DNA of 34,694 nt from an uncultured Prevotella sp. (GTDB lineage Bacteria > Bacteroidota > Bacteroidia > Bacteroidales > Bacteroidaceae), in the NCBI GenBank assembly GCA_934183355.1, contig CAKPST010000018.1, positions 1 through 34,694 of the forward strand, written 5' to 3'. The notes under the pieces were generated by a model. The model was not told where the DNA came from. It saw only the letters and a program-made list of their open reading frames with translations, and did not search any database. Positions 8,434-16,176 of this stretch are shown here, one piece after another. Position numbers and translations under genes: made by a program. Within the stretch, counting starts at the first letter, position 1, and every line of letters begins with the position of its first letter.

Positions 8434-8625
8434 TTATTCCTCGTTAGCGCGGAGCTGCTGTACATAGATAGCGTGCTCCATCTTGAGTCTCTTCAGAACA
8501 GAAGGCTTGTTATACTGCTGACGTGCACGCAACTCCTTAACAACACCTGTCTTTTCGAATTTTCTCTTGAACTTCTTGAGAGCTCTTTCGATGTTCTCAC
8601 CATCTTTTACCGGTACAATAATCAT
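8434..8625 (-). CDS. rpsU: 30S ribosomal protein S21
   Basis: A 63-residue basic protein of the small ribosomal subunit. It shows the family pattern MIIVPVKDGENIERALKKFKRKFEKTGVVKELRARQQYNKPSVLKR. It sits near the 3' end of 16S rRNA. In Bacteroidetes bS21 has been linked, with bS18 and bS6, to hiding the anti-Shine-Dalgarno sequence, which fits the absence of Shine-Dalgarno sites here. It is a single-gene unit with its own strong promoter 70-100 bp upstream. Confidence 0.97.
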   Translation of the reverse strand: MIIVPVKDGENIERALKKFKRKFEKTGVVKELRARQQYNKPSVLKRLKMEHAIYVQQLRANEE

Positions 8626-8694
8626 TTTGTTTCTTTTTGTTTTATTTGGTTATACATTTTATATCTACGGCATACGTTGCCGCAAACGTGGGTG

Positions 8695-8725
8695 CAAAGT
8701 TACTGATTATTTGTGAATTGGCAAA
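8695..8725 (-). promoter_or_regulatory. Promoter of rpsU
   Basis: On the minus strand a -33 box TTTG (8722-8725), a 19-bp spacer and a -7 box TAACTTTG (8695-8702) match the Bacteroidetes consensus exactly. This is the best promoter in the window, as expected for a ribosomal protein gene. The leader would be about 65 nt. Confidence 0.8.
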
Positions 8726-8801
8726 GTTTTTACGCCGATTTCTGCTATTTTTTATCACCTTTATATAGTCCTGTAGTGAGTTTATTAGGGCTATAAAACA
8801 A

Positions 8802-8817
8802 AGCGGTCCGGACCACT
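8802..8817 (-). terminator. Possible terminator after the small lipoprotein gene
   Basis: On the minus strand the sequence folds as AGTGG-TCCGGA-CCGCT and is followed by TTGTTTT. It contains the perfect palindrome GGTCCGGACC. It lies about 140 bp past the stop at 8956 and just upstream of the rpsU promoter. A wider pair of arms, TGTAGTG (8772-8778) and CACTACA (8814-8820), overlaps it. The rest of the 8726-8955 gap shows nothing clear. Confidence 0.45.
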
Positions 8818-8955
8818 ACATCTATGTTCACACACTAATGAAGTTACCGAACCGCGGAATGAAAAAGTGATTTTAAACTGTTAATACAAAAAACTAATGC
8901 GCAGAGCACTAAACCAATCTCACTTGTTGGTAATTAAATTTTTTATCGCGCTTTT

Positions 8956-9546
8956 TCATTTCTTTGATGTCTTGCTCTTCTGCTCCTTGGCATATTCGTC
9001 TTTCAAGGAGTCGCGCTTGGCTGGGTCTACTACGCCTTGGTCGCCCCATTCAGAGTTCATAAGACCTAAGCACCACTGTCCCAAGTAGCTCATTGGCTTG
9101 AAGAACATTTTAGTTGTAACATCGGGCATGTCCTTGCTGTCCGACTTTTTGATTATGACGTAACAAAGCACCTCATTGTTATACGACTGGTTGAATTTCA
9201 TATATTCTATCTTGTAGCCCTCCATTGGTACAGACTTGAGCATCTGCATCACACGACTTATTTCGTCGTTGTCGAGAGGTTCGGGCTGACCCTTAGGGTC
9301 ATTGAGCGGCGTGCGGTATAGCATCTGTGTTGCTCCGGCGTAGTCCTTATCCTTGACAAAGGTGAAGAACTGGTCGATGAGTCCGCGTACAGCGATAGAA
9401 TCCTGATTAGTCATTCCCACTTCAAACTCAGTTGGCTGTGGGCCTTTCTGCTCTTTCTTTGAGTTGCAAGAAGTTATACTTATTGTCAACAGCAGTGCTA
9501 CGGCTGCTATGACAGACATGCAAATATTAGTTTTCCGTATCATCAT
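8956..9546 (-). CDS. Small lipoprotein of unknown function
   Basis: A 196-residue exported lipoprotein. The N-terminus has basic residues, a hydrophobic stretch (MSVIAAVALLLTISI) and a lipobox-like TSC at about residue 27, followed by NSKKEQKG; lipidation is inferred. The mature part holds a region resembling accumulated-stress or NTF2-like domains (IAVRGLIDQFFTFVKDKDYAGATQMLY), but no family can be named with certainty. The tail is charged (KDEYAKEQKSKTSKK). Two adjacent ATG codons (9546 and 9543) could start it. The gene follows the large surface lipoprotein gene on the same strand, with a hairpin between them, so co-transcription would need read-through. Confidence 0.75.
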   Translation of the reverse strand: MMIRKTNICMSVIAAVALLLTISITSCNSKKEQKGPQPTEFEVGMTNQDSIAVRGLIDQFFTFVKDKDYAGATQMLYRTPLNDPKGQPEPLDNDEISRVMQMLKSVPMEGYKIEYMKFNQSYNNEVLCYVIIKKSDSKDMPDVTTKMFFKPMSYLGQWCLGLMNSEWGDQGVVDPAKRDSLKDEYAKEQKSKTSKK

Positions 9547-9590
9547 CAGTTTCTTTTTAAATCAACATTCACTTTTTGTATTTAATTAGA

Positions 9591-9630
9591 AAGGCAGGTT
9601 AGCGAGATTGTCACCTTGCAAACCTGCCTT
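9591..9630 (-). terminator. Terminator after the surface lipoprotein gene
   Basis: A perfect 10-bp stem AAGGCAGGTT / AACCTGCCTT encloses a 20-nt loop. On the minus strand it is followed by TCTAATTAAA. It lies 91 bp past the stop of the 9721-12738 gene. The stem is convincing, the T-tail weak, so it may be a leaky terminator or a 3'-end stabiliser before the small lipoprotein gene. Confidence 0.55.
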
Positions 9631-9720
9631 CCCTATCACTTTATTTCAAGCCGGTAGCCTGTACCCTTGTCAAGACAATAGGCATAGGCAATGCTCGACC
9701 GTCTTTATATTCGCTTATAC

Positions 9721-12700
9721 TTACTCACCAGGGTTGTTGATAGTTGGCTTAACAACCATCTTGAGGTCTGTATAGATCTCACCCCAATCGTAAGAGATAA
9801 CCACTGGAACTGTGATTGTGAACTCCTTAGTTACAGAGATACCACTTGCCTTCTTGTATGCGATAGTACCGAAGTTAGTGCCATCGAATGTATCAACTTT
9901 GCCGTAAGTGATTACGAACTTACTACCGTCATTCTTAGCATTCTTGCCAGACCATGTAGACATGATAGGCTTAGCCGGATCCTTCATGATGCTCTTAACA
10001 CCATAGAAGTTGTAGAACGACTTGTTCTGCTTGAAGTTGTAATCACGCCAGTCTGAGAAGTCGAATGTAACCTTAGAGATGATTACATCAGCAACACCAT
10101 CAGTGATTGTCTCAGCCTTACCATTCTCGATATTAACTGGACGGAGAACCTTAACGTCGAACTCGTTGCCATCAACCTTAACCTCCTTAGCAGGAGCACA
10201 AGGTGTAACCTGGTATGCTACACGAGCTGTCAGAGTCTGACCCTCAGCGAGCTGCTTGTGAGAAGCGTAGTTGAGAATATCCTTAGCATAAGTGCCAGTC
10301 ATATAGTCCAACTTGCCATCAGCTGCGATTTCAGCAATCTTCTCGCCAATCAATTCGTGCTTAGCCCAAAGCTCTGTACCGTTGTTCTTAACTTCGAGAG
10401 TATAGTACTTAGCATCATCATTTGAAGAGCTACCTGCGAAAGCATACTTAGGAGTTACGAATACATACTTACCTGTGAAAGTAGATACGATATTCTTGTA
10501 AGCGTCAACCTTCTTAACCTGGTTCTTAACATAAGTGAGCAGATCAACAGTGAATGAGTTCTTAACATTTACGTCAAATACGTCACCAGAAGCAGCGTAT
10601 GTTGTACCAAGAGCAGCCTCCTTAACGTGAGCCTTGATGTATGTGAACTCGTTGTTCCATGAAGAAGCAGCCTTCTGATCCTTTGTGATAGCAGCAGTCG
10701 GATCTACATTCTTAGCAGAAAGCTTCCAAGAGAGAGTTACGTATACAGGAGCCACAGCCTTGTCAGCAGTGTTGCTTACGAAGCGAACGATAACGCTCTT
10801 CGCAGCACCTACATTGTTAGCCTTAGCAAACTCATAAGCCTCCTCGTTGCCAACAGTCCACTTGAGAACGTTAGTCTCGTGGTCAGCAGCGTCGATTGAA
10901 GTAGCGATAACCTTACCACACAACTTAGCAGCGTCGGTAATCTCCTCATACTTAGCGTCGAACTGCTTAGCTACACCAGCATTTGCATCGAGCTTATAGC
11001 GAGCCTCGAACTGTGCCTTAGAAAGACCCAACTCGTTGAAGATAACCTCCATCTGAGACCATGTCATATCGAATGTGTTCCAATCAGAAGTACCACAAAC
11101 GAGGTCATAACCCTTATCGAATGCAGGAACATTTACATACAAAGGAACAATAGCCTTAGGAGTGATAGTCACCTTGATATAGCCAACAGCTGCAACCTTA
11201 TTGTTCTTGGTATCAACGAGCATAACACGTACCATAGGAGTACGGCCTACACTACCAGCCTTGCCGTCAGGTGTAACCTTACCGTCCTTAGTGATAGCAG
11301 CGTGGATAGTCTCGTTGGTATTGTTAGCACCGTCGAAGTAACCAACGCCCTCATACTGGAGTTCGAAACCTACAGAAGCAAGCTTCTTAGCAGTCATCTC
11401 CTGAACGCCCTCATTGTTAGGATTGAATGTAACAGTGAGCTTCTCGTTCAAATCGAGAGTTTCGTTGATAGCTACCTCAAAGTCAGCAGCACCTGCCTTA
11501 GAGATCTGCGGAGTTGCAGAAACCTGTACAAGTGAAGTTGCAGGAAGTGCAGCGTCCTTCTTAACGATCAAGAAGTCCTTAGCAGCCTGACGATGGAGAG
11601 CTGCGAAATCAGAAACTACTGAGTTGTCGTCAGCATCAGTGTAGCGGAGAGCTGCAACAGTAACAGCGTTGTCTGCACTGATATTCTTGATTTCGAGGTC
11701 GTTGTTCACCTTAGCAGAAAGGTTGATGAGACCATTCTCCTTGCTGCGAGCTACGTTAGTGATAGTAAGGTCGGCACTCTTAAGAGCTCTTGTATACTTA
11801 GCATCATTAACGATGAAGCTATACTGCTTCAAGATAGCAGCCTTCTGCTCCTCAGTTGTGTTCTCGTCAATAGTGTTGATGAGACCATTCTTCGGGTTGA
11901 GATAGTAAGCAAGCTGAACCTCAGGAACGAATGAGAAGTCAGCAGTAGCTGTCTTATCAGTATACTCAGAAGCACCAGTTGTCTGGTCCTTTTCTACATT
12001 AGCTGCAAACACCTTGATTGGCTTATACTGGATAGCCTCAAGAGTGATAGCCTCAATACCTTGATAGTACTCAGATGGGCTGAATACAAGACCCTGAAGG
12101 AGGGCACCACGCATAAGAACATAGTTCTCGATTGGCTTGCCATCCTCGCCAAGAAGACCTGTAATCTCAATGCGGTCGTTCTTAACAATAGCAGTGATCT
12201 TCTGACCCTCTGTTACTGTGTTGTCCTTCCAAGCGATTGTAGTGTGCTCGATGAGCTTGCCATCACCGCTATAGAGGTCGAAGCAACCTGTATTGGGGTT
12301 AGGAACGTAGTAGTTGCCAGTAGCACCTGTAGCGCCTGTAGCACCAGCAGCGCCTGGCTTGCCATCAGCACCCGGCTTGCCGTCCTTGCCGTCCTTACCT
12401 ACAGCTACATACTCGGTCTTAGCATCATTCTTATACCAATAACCGTCTGCGCCAATAGTCCATACATCAGCATCCTTGCCAGCAGCACCATTGTTCACAG
12501 TGTAAGACTGACCATTGCTGAGAGTGAACTTAACACCTGCGCCATCCTGTGTTACGCTGGTGATTACGCTACCCGCATCAACTTTAGCCTTAATCTCCTT
12601 GAGAGCTGTGTTGACAGCGTCAATCTGATTCTGCAAGTTCTCGATGTCGTCATCATAGTCCTTACAAGAAATAAGAGTGTTGGTTGAAGTCACGGTTAGT

Positions 12701-12738
12701 GCTCCAATTAGCATTGCGCCAAGAAATCTCTTTTTCAT
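9721..12738 (-). CDS. Large surface lipoprotein with collagen-like segment
   Basis: A 1005-residue exported lipoprotein. The start is set at the ATG giving MKKRFLGAML; 26 further in-frame upstream codons look like leader sequence. A signal peptide ends in the lipobox LISC with Cys25. Then come acidic residues, a short coiled coil (about 31-55) and a segment like the N-termini of Bacteroidetes DUF4988 proteins. Nine collagen-like Gly-X-Y triplets (GKD, GKP, GAD, GAT) occupy residues 114-141. The remaining 850 residues are beta-rich and Thr/Ala/Lys/Asn/Val-rich with no recognised catalytic motif. Codon use is strongly biased (GCA/GCT, AAG, AAC, GTA) and unlike neighbouring genes, which suggests very high expression. 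An abundant S-layer-like or adhesive surface protein is my inference. Confidence 0.8.
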   Translation of the reverse strand: MKKRFLGAMLIGALTVTSTNTLISCKDYDDDIENLQNQIDAVNTALKEIKAKVDAGSVITSVTQDGAGVKFTLSNGQSYTVNNGAAGKDADVWTIGADGYWYKNDAKTEYVAVGKDGKDGKPGADGKPGAAGATGATGATGNYYVPNPNTGCFDLYSGDGKLIEHTTIAWKDNTVTEGQKITAIVKNDRIEITGLLGEDGKPIENYVLMRGALLQGLVFSPSEYYQGIEAITLEAIQYKPIKVFAANVEKDQTTGASEYTDKTATADFSFVPEVQLAYYLNPKNGLINTIDENTTEEQKAAILKQYSFIVNDAKYTRALKSADLTITNVARSKENGLINLSAKVNNDLEIKNISADNAVTVAALRYTDADDNSVVSDFAALHRQAAKDFLIVKKDAALPATSLVQVSATPQISKAGAADFEVAINETLDLNEKLTVTFNPNNEGVQEMTAKKLASVGFELQYEGVGYFDGANNTNETIHAAITKDGKVTPDGKAGSVGRTPMVRVMLVDTKNNKVAAVGYIKVTITPKAIVPLYVNVPAFDKGYDLVCGTSDWNTFDMTWSQMEVIFNELGLSKAQFEARYKLDANAGVAKQFDAKYEEITDAAKLCGKVIATSIDAADHETNVLKWTVGNEEAYEFAKANNVGAAKSVIVRFVSNTADKAVAPVYVTLSWKLSAKNVDPTAAITKDQKAASSWNNEFTYIKAHVKEAALGTTYAASGDVFDVNVKNSFTVDLLTYVKNQVKKVDAYKNIVSTFTGKYVFVTPKYAFAGSSSNDDAKYYTLEVKNNGTELWAKHELIGEKIAEIAADGKLDYMTGTYAKDILNYASHKQLAEGQTLTARVAYQVTPCAPAKEVKVDGNEFDVKVLRPVNIENGKAETITDGVADVIISKVTFDFSDWRDYNFKQNKSFYNFYGVKSIMKDPAKPIMSTWSGKNAKNDGSKFVITYGKVDTFDGTNFGTIAYKKASGISVTKEFTITVPVVISYDWGEIYTDLKMVVKPTINNPGE

Positions 12739-13328
12739 AAGCCTTAAATTTAGTAAATAAAAAGTTAATAAATGTTTTCGTTTCACTTTTTCCCGTTTAT
12801 TGCAAATAGCAAGCATTTTTTGGCTTATCAGATTTGAATTAACTGAGAAAATCCTTTTTCAAACGTTTTGTTTTTTTCGTTTTGTTGTTTTACTTCCATC
12901 GCTAAGACGGAATAGGGGTGCGGCTACGAATACCAACGATATGACACACCTCTGACGAGGGGATACACCGATAGCTGTCATGCAATCGTGCCAAATGGAT
13001 TGGACACAAATGCAATTCGCAGTATATATGTAGTAGTCCAAACGGAATGGAGCCATTAAGCCCAATGCGACATGGACATTATATTCGTGTTTACAGTTGG
13101 TTGATTCTTTTGTTTTTGTGTGTACGTTTGATCTTATCTTAGTGCGTACAGTTTGTTCTTTTTTGTGCTCTTATTTATTTGCGCTTTTGTGATTTTTGTT
13201 TGTTAAGACCTGTGGTCGATAGTTTCCTGATGTGTTTTGTGTTTAAAAAATCCTTTTATCATTCCTACAGCGACACTCCACAGTGTTGTTTGCTGTATGA
13301 GTTAAACTTTCTTTCAAGTTTACGATTG
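12739..13328 (-). promoter_or_regulatory. Probable long 5' leader of the surface lipoprotein gene
   Basis: If the promoter at 13329-13360 is used, about 585 nt precede the start codon. The leader is A-rich on the transcribed strand. It contains a hairpin at about 13268-13295 (ACACT-GTGG-AGTGT, enclosed by CAGC/GCTG) followed by a T6 tract at about 13246-13251. It also contains a 64-codon ORF (13056 to 12862; MAPFRLDYYIYTANC...) that could be a leader peptide or chance. No known riboswitch class was recognised. Confidence 0.4.
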
Positions 13329-13360
13329 CAAATTTAGCATTTTGTTTTATAACTTCCAAG
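13329..13360 (-). promoter_or_regulatory. Probable promoter of the surface lipoprotein gene
   Basis: On the minus strand a -7 box TAAATTTG (13329-13336) is a full consensus match. A -33 box CTTG (13357-13360) lies 20 bp upstream. No equally good box was found nearer the start codon, hence the inferred long leader. Confidence 0.55.
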
Positions 13361-13506
13361 TTTTTCGCCAACTATTTTTCTATTTTCTTTAAATTTCTTG
13401 ATTTATACGATTGAAGTGAGAAGAAGAGAGGGTGAAAAATCAATACCATTTAGCCTTATATTATATAATAATGTGTATAGGCATAATCGCATACATTACA
13501 GAGTTG

Positions 13507-13550
13507 GCAATAACATGAAGCAGATTCGCCAATAACATGAAGCAGATTTA
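13507..13550. repeat. Two tandem copies of a 22-bp unit
   Basis: The core CAATAACATGAAGCAGATT occurs at 13508 and again at 13530, exactly 22 bp apart, with near-identical flanks (GG/CC change just before it). It is non-coding and lies between the surface lipoprotein promoter and efp. Confidence 0.8.
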
Positions 13551-13665
13551 GATTTTTTCTTTTTTTATCTGCAATACTGCAATTCCGCGTCCCACCGCAC
13601 CACCTAGCACTCTGTGCAACAGCCCGTTAAGCACGCTTCAGACGCTTGCAGTTCGCTCAAATAAT

Positions 13666-13704
13666 CTGCAATTCTACTGCAATCATCTGCAATCCAACTG
13701 CAAT
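13666..13704. repeat. Helically phased CTGCAAT repeats
   Basis: CTGCAAT occurs at 13666, 13677, 13687 and 13698, spaced 11, 10 and 11 bp, close to one turn of the helix. Two more copies lie at 13569 and 13577. The bases between them vary, so the heptamer itself seems to be the conserved part. Confidence 0.65.
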
Positions 13705-13731
13705 CACTCACAATTCATCAAATAAGTACAA

Positions 13732-13841
13732 AGCCCTTGTACACACTATTTATAGCCCATGTACTCACCCTACTAAGCCCTCGTACTCACTATTTATAGC
13801 CCTCGTACTAACAATAGCAAGCCCTTGTACTCATCATACAC
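13732..13841. repeat. Five tandem copies of a degenerate 22-bp repeat
   Basis: Units start AGCCC at 13732, 13754, 13776, 13798 and 13820, exactly 22 bp apart. The first half of each unit (AGCCCTYGTACTCAC-like) is well kept and the second half (TATTTAT or variants) less so. The period is not a multiple of three, so the ORF running through it is not under coding constraint. Function unknown. Confidence 0.85.
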
Positions 13842-14170
13842 TCACCAATCAAATTCATTCGCATTCGGGACTCACCAACCAATGAGTGTTCGCCGCCTTC
13901 GGGACTCATATGGTAGATACTCCACTAAGTATGGTAGATAGGATGGTAGATATCGCCCTTCGCTGTATATCTGCCATTCGCGCCTATTCATTGTAAATCA
14001 ATGCGTTACAAGGACTAAAACCCTCAAAATGGCAGATGGCAGATGAAAACGGAAACATTATATATAAGTGAAAACATCTGCATATCTTTATACTTACAAG
14101 CAGCATATTATATATATTGTATATGACCATAACTGCATAAAATGCTCACACTCAACAAAGAAATAAGGCT
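13842..14170. other. Non-coding stretch with short direct and inverted repeats
   Basis: No gene is visible. TTCGGGACTCA occurs twice (about 13864 and 13898). ATGGTAGATA occurs three times (13910, 13931, 13943). ATCTGCCAT at 13969-13977 is inverted against ATGGCAGAT at 14029-14037 and 14036-14044, enclosing a 51-bp spacer that itself has TGTAA/TTACA arms. This could be a degraded miniature element; nothing proves mobility. Confidence 0.4.
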
Positions 14171-14171
14171 C

Positions 14172-14207
14172 TTTGCTTTCGCCTAAGCGATTTTTTAAGT
14201 AACTTTG
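14172..14207 (+). promoter_or_regulatory. Probable promoter of efp
   Basis: The -7 box TAACTTTG (14200-14207) is a full consensus match, 46 bp before the efp ATG. For the -33 box either TTTG (14172-14175, spacer 24) or TTTC (14177-14180, spacer 19) could serve; the second has the usual spacing. Confidence 0.6.
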
Positions 14208-14252
14208 CACCGATTATCTGAAATTATACATAAAACAAATAAAAATAAAGCA

Positions 14253-14819
14253 ATGATTAATTCACAAGACATCAAGATGGGTACCTGCATCCGCATGGAT
14301 GGCAAGCTGTACTTCGTCATCGACTTCCTCCACGTTAAGCCGGGTAAGGGCAACACTTTCATGCGCGTTAAGCTGAAGAACGTCGTTGACGGCCGTGTGT
14401 TGGAGCGTCGCTTCGACATCAGCGAGAAGCTCGAGGATGTACGCGTAGAGCGCCGTCCATATCAGTATCTCTACAAGGAGGGTGAAGACTATATCTTCAT
14501 GAACCAGGAGACATACGACCAGATTCCTATCGCAGGCAACCTCATCACTGGTGTTGACTTCATGAAGGAGAGCGACATCGTTGAGGTGGTTTCTGACGCT
14601 TCTACAGAGACTGTTCTCTTCGGCGAAATGCCGGTTAAGACCAACCTCCGCGTTACACACTCTGAGCCGGGTATCAAGGGCGACACCGCTACTAACACTC
14701 TCAAGCCGGCTACTCTTGAGACTGGCGTAGAGATTCGCGTGCCTCTCTTCGTTAACGAAGGCGACCTCGTTCAGGTTGACACTCGCGACGGCAGCTACTT
14801 GCAGCGCGTTAAGGAGTAA
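14253..14819 (+). CDS. efp: Elongation factor P
   Basis: Binds ribosomes stalled at consecutive prolines and promotes peptide-bond formation. The start is set at ATG 14253 (MINSQDIKMGTC); 16 in-frame upstream codons overlap the promoter. The 188 residues form the KOW-like domain I, the OB domain II and the C-terminal OB domain III, ending GSYLQRVKE. The domain I tip reads HVKPGKGNTF, with Lys32 at the position that is modified in many bacteria. No EpmA/EpmB or other modification gene is in the window. It is followed by the long GTAAAA palindrome. Confidence 0.96.
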   Translation: MINSQDIKMGTCIRMDGKLYFVIDFLHVKPGKGNTFMRVKLKNVVDGRVLERRFDISEKLEDVRVERRPYQYLYKEGEDYIFMNQETYDQIPIAGNLITGVDFMKESDIVEVVSDASTETVLFGEMPVKTNLRVTHSEPGIKGDTATNTLKPATLETGVEIRVPLFVNEGDLVQVDTRDGSYLQRVKE

Positions 14820-14821
14820 TC

Positions 14822-15074
14822 TTAAAAAAGTAAAAGAGTAAAAAAGCCTTTAAAAGTAAAAAGGTAAAAGAGTAAAAAGGTAAAAAGCCTTTAAAAGTAA
14901 AAAAGTAAAAGAGTAAAAAAGTAAAAAGCATTGGGGATGACGTTTGACGTATACCCCAAAAAGTGCTTTCTGCTTTTTTACTCTTTTACTTTTTTACTCT
15001 TTTACCTCTAAACGCCCTTTTTTACTTTTTTACCCTTTTACCTTTAAACGCTTTTTTACCTTTTTACTTTTAAA
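14822..15074. repeat. Long low-complexity palindrome of GTAAAA / TTTTAC units
   Basis: The whole efp-glycosyltransferase gap is a palindrome of about 245 bp. The left arm is made of AAAAGTAAAA-type units, the right arm of TTTTACTTTT-type units. The centre is TTGGGG (14931-14936) / CCCCAA (14954-14959) around a 17-nt loop containing two ACGT. Two GCCTTTAAAAG-like spacers in the left arm have mirrored partners (CTCTAAACGCC, CCTTTAAACGC) in the right arm, so the variant order is mirrored. Transcribed from efp it would form a very long weak hairpin. Confidence 0.85.
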
Positions 15075-15076
15075 AA

Positions 15077-16090
15077 ATGAAGTATAGTTTTATCATTCCA
15101 GTATACAATCGCCCCGACGAGGTGGACGAACTGCTTGACAGTCTGACACGACAGACGTTGAACGACTTTGAAGTGATTGTCGTGGAGGACGGATCGGCGG
15201 TGACATGTCGCGACGTGTGCGAAAAATATGCACAACAACTCGACATTCATTATTACATGAAGCCCAACAGCGGACCTGGACAGAGCCGCAACTATGGCGT
15301 GGAACGTGCGCAGGGCGAGTATATGCTGATTCTTGACTCGGACGTGGTGGTGCCAGAGGGCTATCTGGCTGCCGTAGAGGACGAACTGAAGAGAAAGAAG
15401 GCTGACGCTTTCGGTGGTCCCGACTGTGCTCATCCGTCGTTCACCGATACACAGAAGGCTATCTCCTACTCCATGACTTCGTTCTTCACCACGGGAGGCA
15501 TTCGTGGTGGCAAGAAGAAGTTGGACAAGTTTTATCCGCGTTCGTTCAACATGGGTGTGCGTCGCGACGTGTATGAGAAGTTGGGCGGATTCTCCAAGAT
15601 GCGTTTCGGCGAAGACATCGACTTCTCGATACGCATATTCAAGGCTGGCTGCCACTGTCGACTGATGCCAGAGGCATGGGTGTGGCACAAGCGTCGCACC
15701 GACTTCCGCAAGTTTTTCCGCCAGGTGTACAACTCGGGAATTGCCCGTATCAATCTATACAAGAAATATCCTGAATCGCTAAAGCTGGTGCATCTGTTGC
15801 CGATGGTGTTCACAGTGGGCGTGTTGGCGATGCTTGTGCTCTCACTTGCATTGTTAGTAGCGGCACCCAAATATGCGTGGTTGCCCCTCACTCCCCTCGC
15901 CCTCTATTGTGTGCTGATATGCGTGGACTCGGCTCGCGAGAATCACAGCTTGAAAATTGGTATTCTGAGCATAGCCTCAGCGTATATACAGTTGATGGGA
16001 TATGGATTTGGGTTCATAGAGTCGTGGTGGAAACGGTGTGTGAGAGGAAAGTCGGAATTCTCGGCATTCGAGAAGAACTTTTATAGTTGA
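15077..16090 (+). CDS. Family 2 glycosyltransferase, membrane-anchored
   Basis: A 337-residue inverting GT-A glycosyltransferase, probably acting at the inner face of the cytoplasmic membrane on a surface glycan. The catalytic domain starts FIIPVYNRPDEVDELLDSLTRQT, has the nucleotide-binding VVEDGS (near 36-40) and the metal-binding DSD at residues 87-89. FGEDIDFSIRIFKAG (near 177-191) supplies the likely catalytic acidic pair. After RKFFRQVYNSGIARINLY come two or three hydrophobic helices (about 240-265, 268-285, 295-320). Donor and acceptor are unknown. Its stop codon TGA is formed inside the GTTGAGA repeat unit that begins the next element. Confidence 0.88.
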   Translation: MKYSFIIPVYNRPDEVDELLDSLTRQTLNDFEVIVVEDGSAVTCRDVCEKYAQQLDIHYYMKPNSGPGQSRNYGVERAQGEYMLILDSDVVVPEGYLAAVEDELKRKKADAFGGPDCAHPSFTDTQKAISYSMTSFFTTGGIRGGKKKLDKFYPRSFNMGVRRDVYEKLGGFSKMRFGEDIDFSIRIFKAGCHCRLMPEAWVWHKRRTDFRKFFRQVYNSGIARINLYKKYPESLKLVHLLPMVFTVGVLAMLVLSLALLVAAPKYAWLPLTPLALYCVLICVDSARENHSLKIGILSIASAYIQLMGYGFGFIESWWKRCVRGKSEFSAFEKNFYS

Positions 16091-16176
16091 GAATTGGAAA
16101 GAAAGACATATCCTATGAAACACATTGCCAACAAAGCAAATCATAACTCTCAACTCCCAACTCTCAACTCTCAACT
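16085..16176. repeat. GTTGAGA / TCTCAAC element spanning a gene junction
   Basis: A short left arm (AGTTGAGAATTGG, 16085-16097) and a longer right arm of CAACTCTCAACTC-type units (16144-16176) flank a spacer of about 46 bp. It has the same unit type as the large element before sufS. Both ends lie in coding sequence: the left arm contains the glycosyltransferase stop codon, the right arm is in frame in radC. Confidence 0.65.

Noticed and set aside
9721..12738. Horizontally acquired gene, judged from unusual codon use
   Set aside because: The bias is toward a narrow codon set, as in highly expressed genes such as efp. The surrounding promoter and hairpin are of host type, and no mobility genes flank it. 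High expression explains it better.
12859..13065. 68-codon minus-strand ORF as a protein gene
   Set aside because: The first codon is TTG (ATG only at 13056). The peptide ends in a translated A-rich tract, and it lies inside the inferred leader of the surface lipoprotein gene. Kept only as part of the leader finding.
13732..13841. CRISPR array
   Set aside because: The 22-bp units are directly adjacent, degenerate, and lack unique spacers; no cas gene is in the window.
13646..13885. 79-codon plus-strand ORF in the efp upstream region
   Set aside because: It runs through the CTGCAAT and 22-bp repeats, whose periods are not multiples of three. Its product is only a translation of those repeats.
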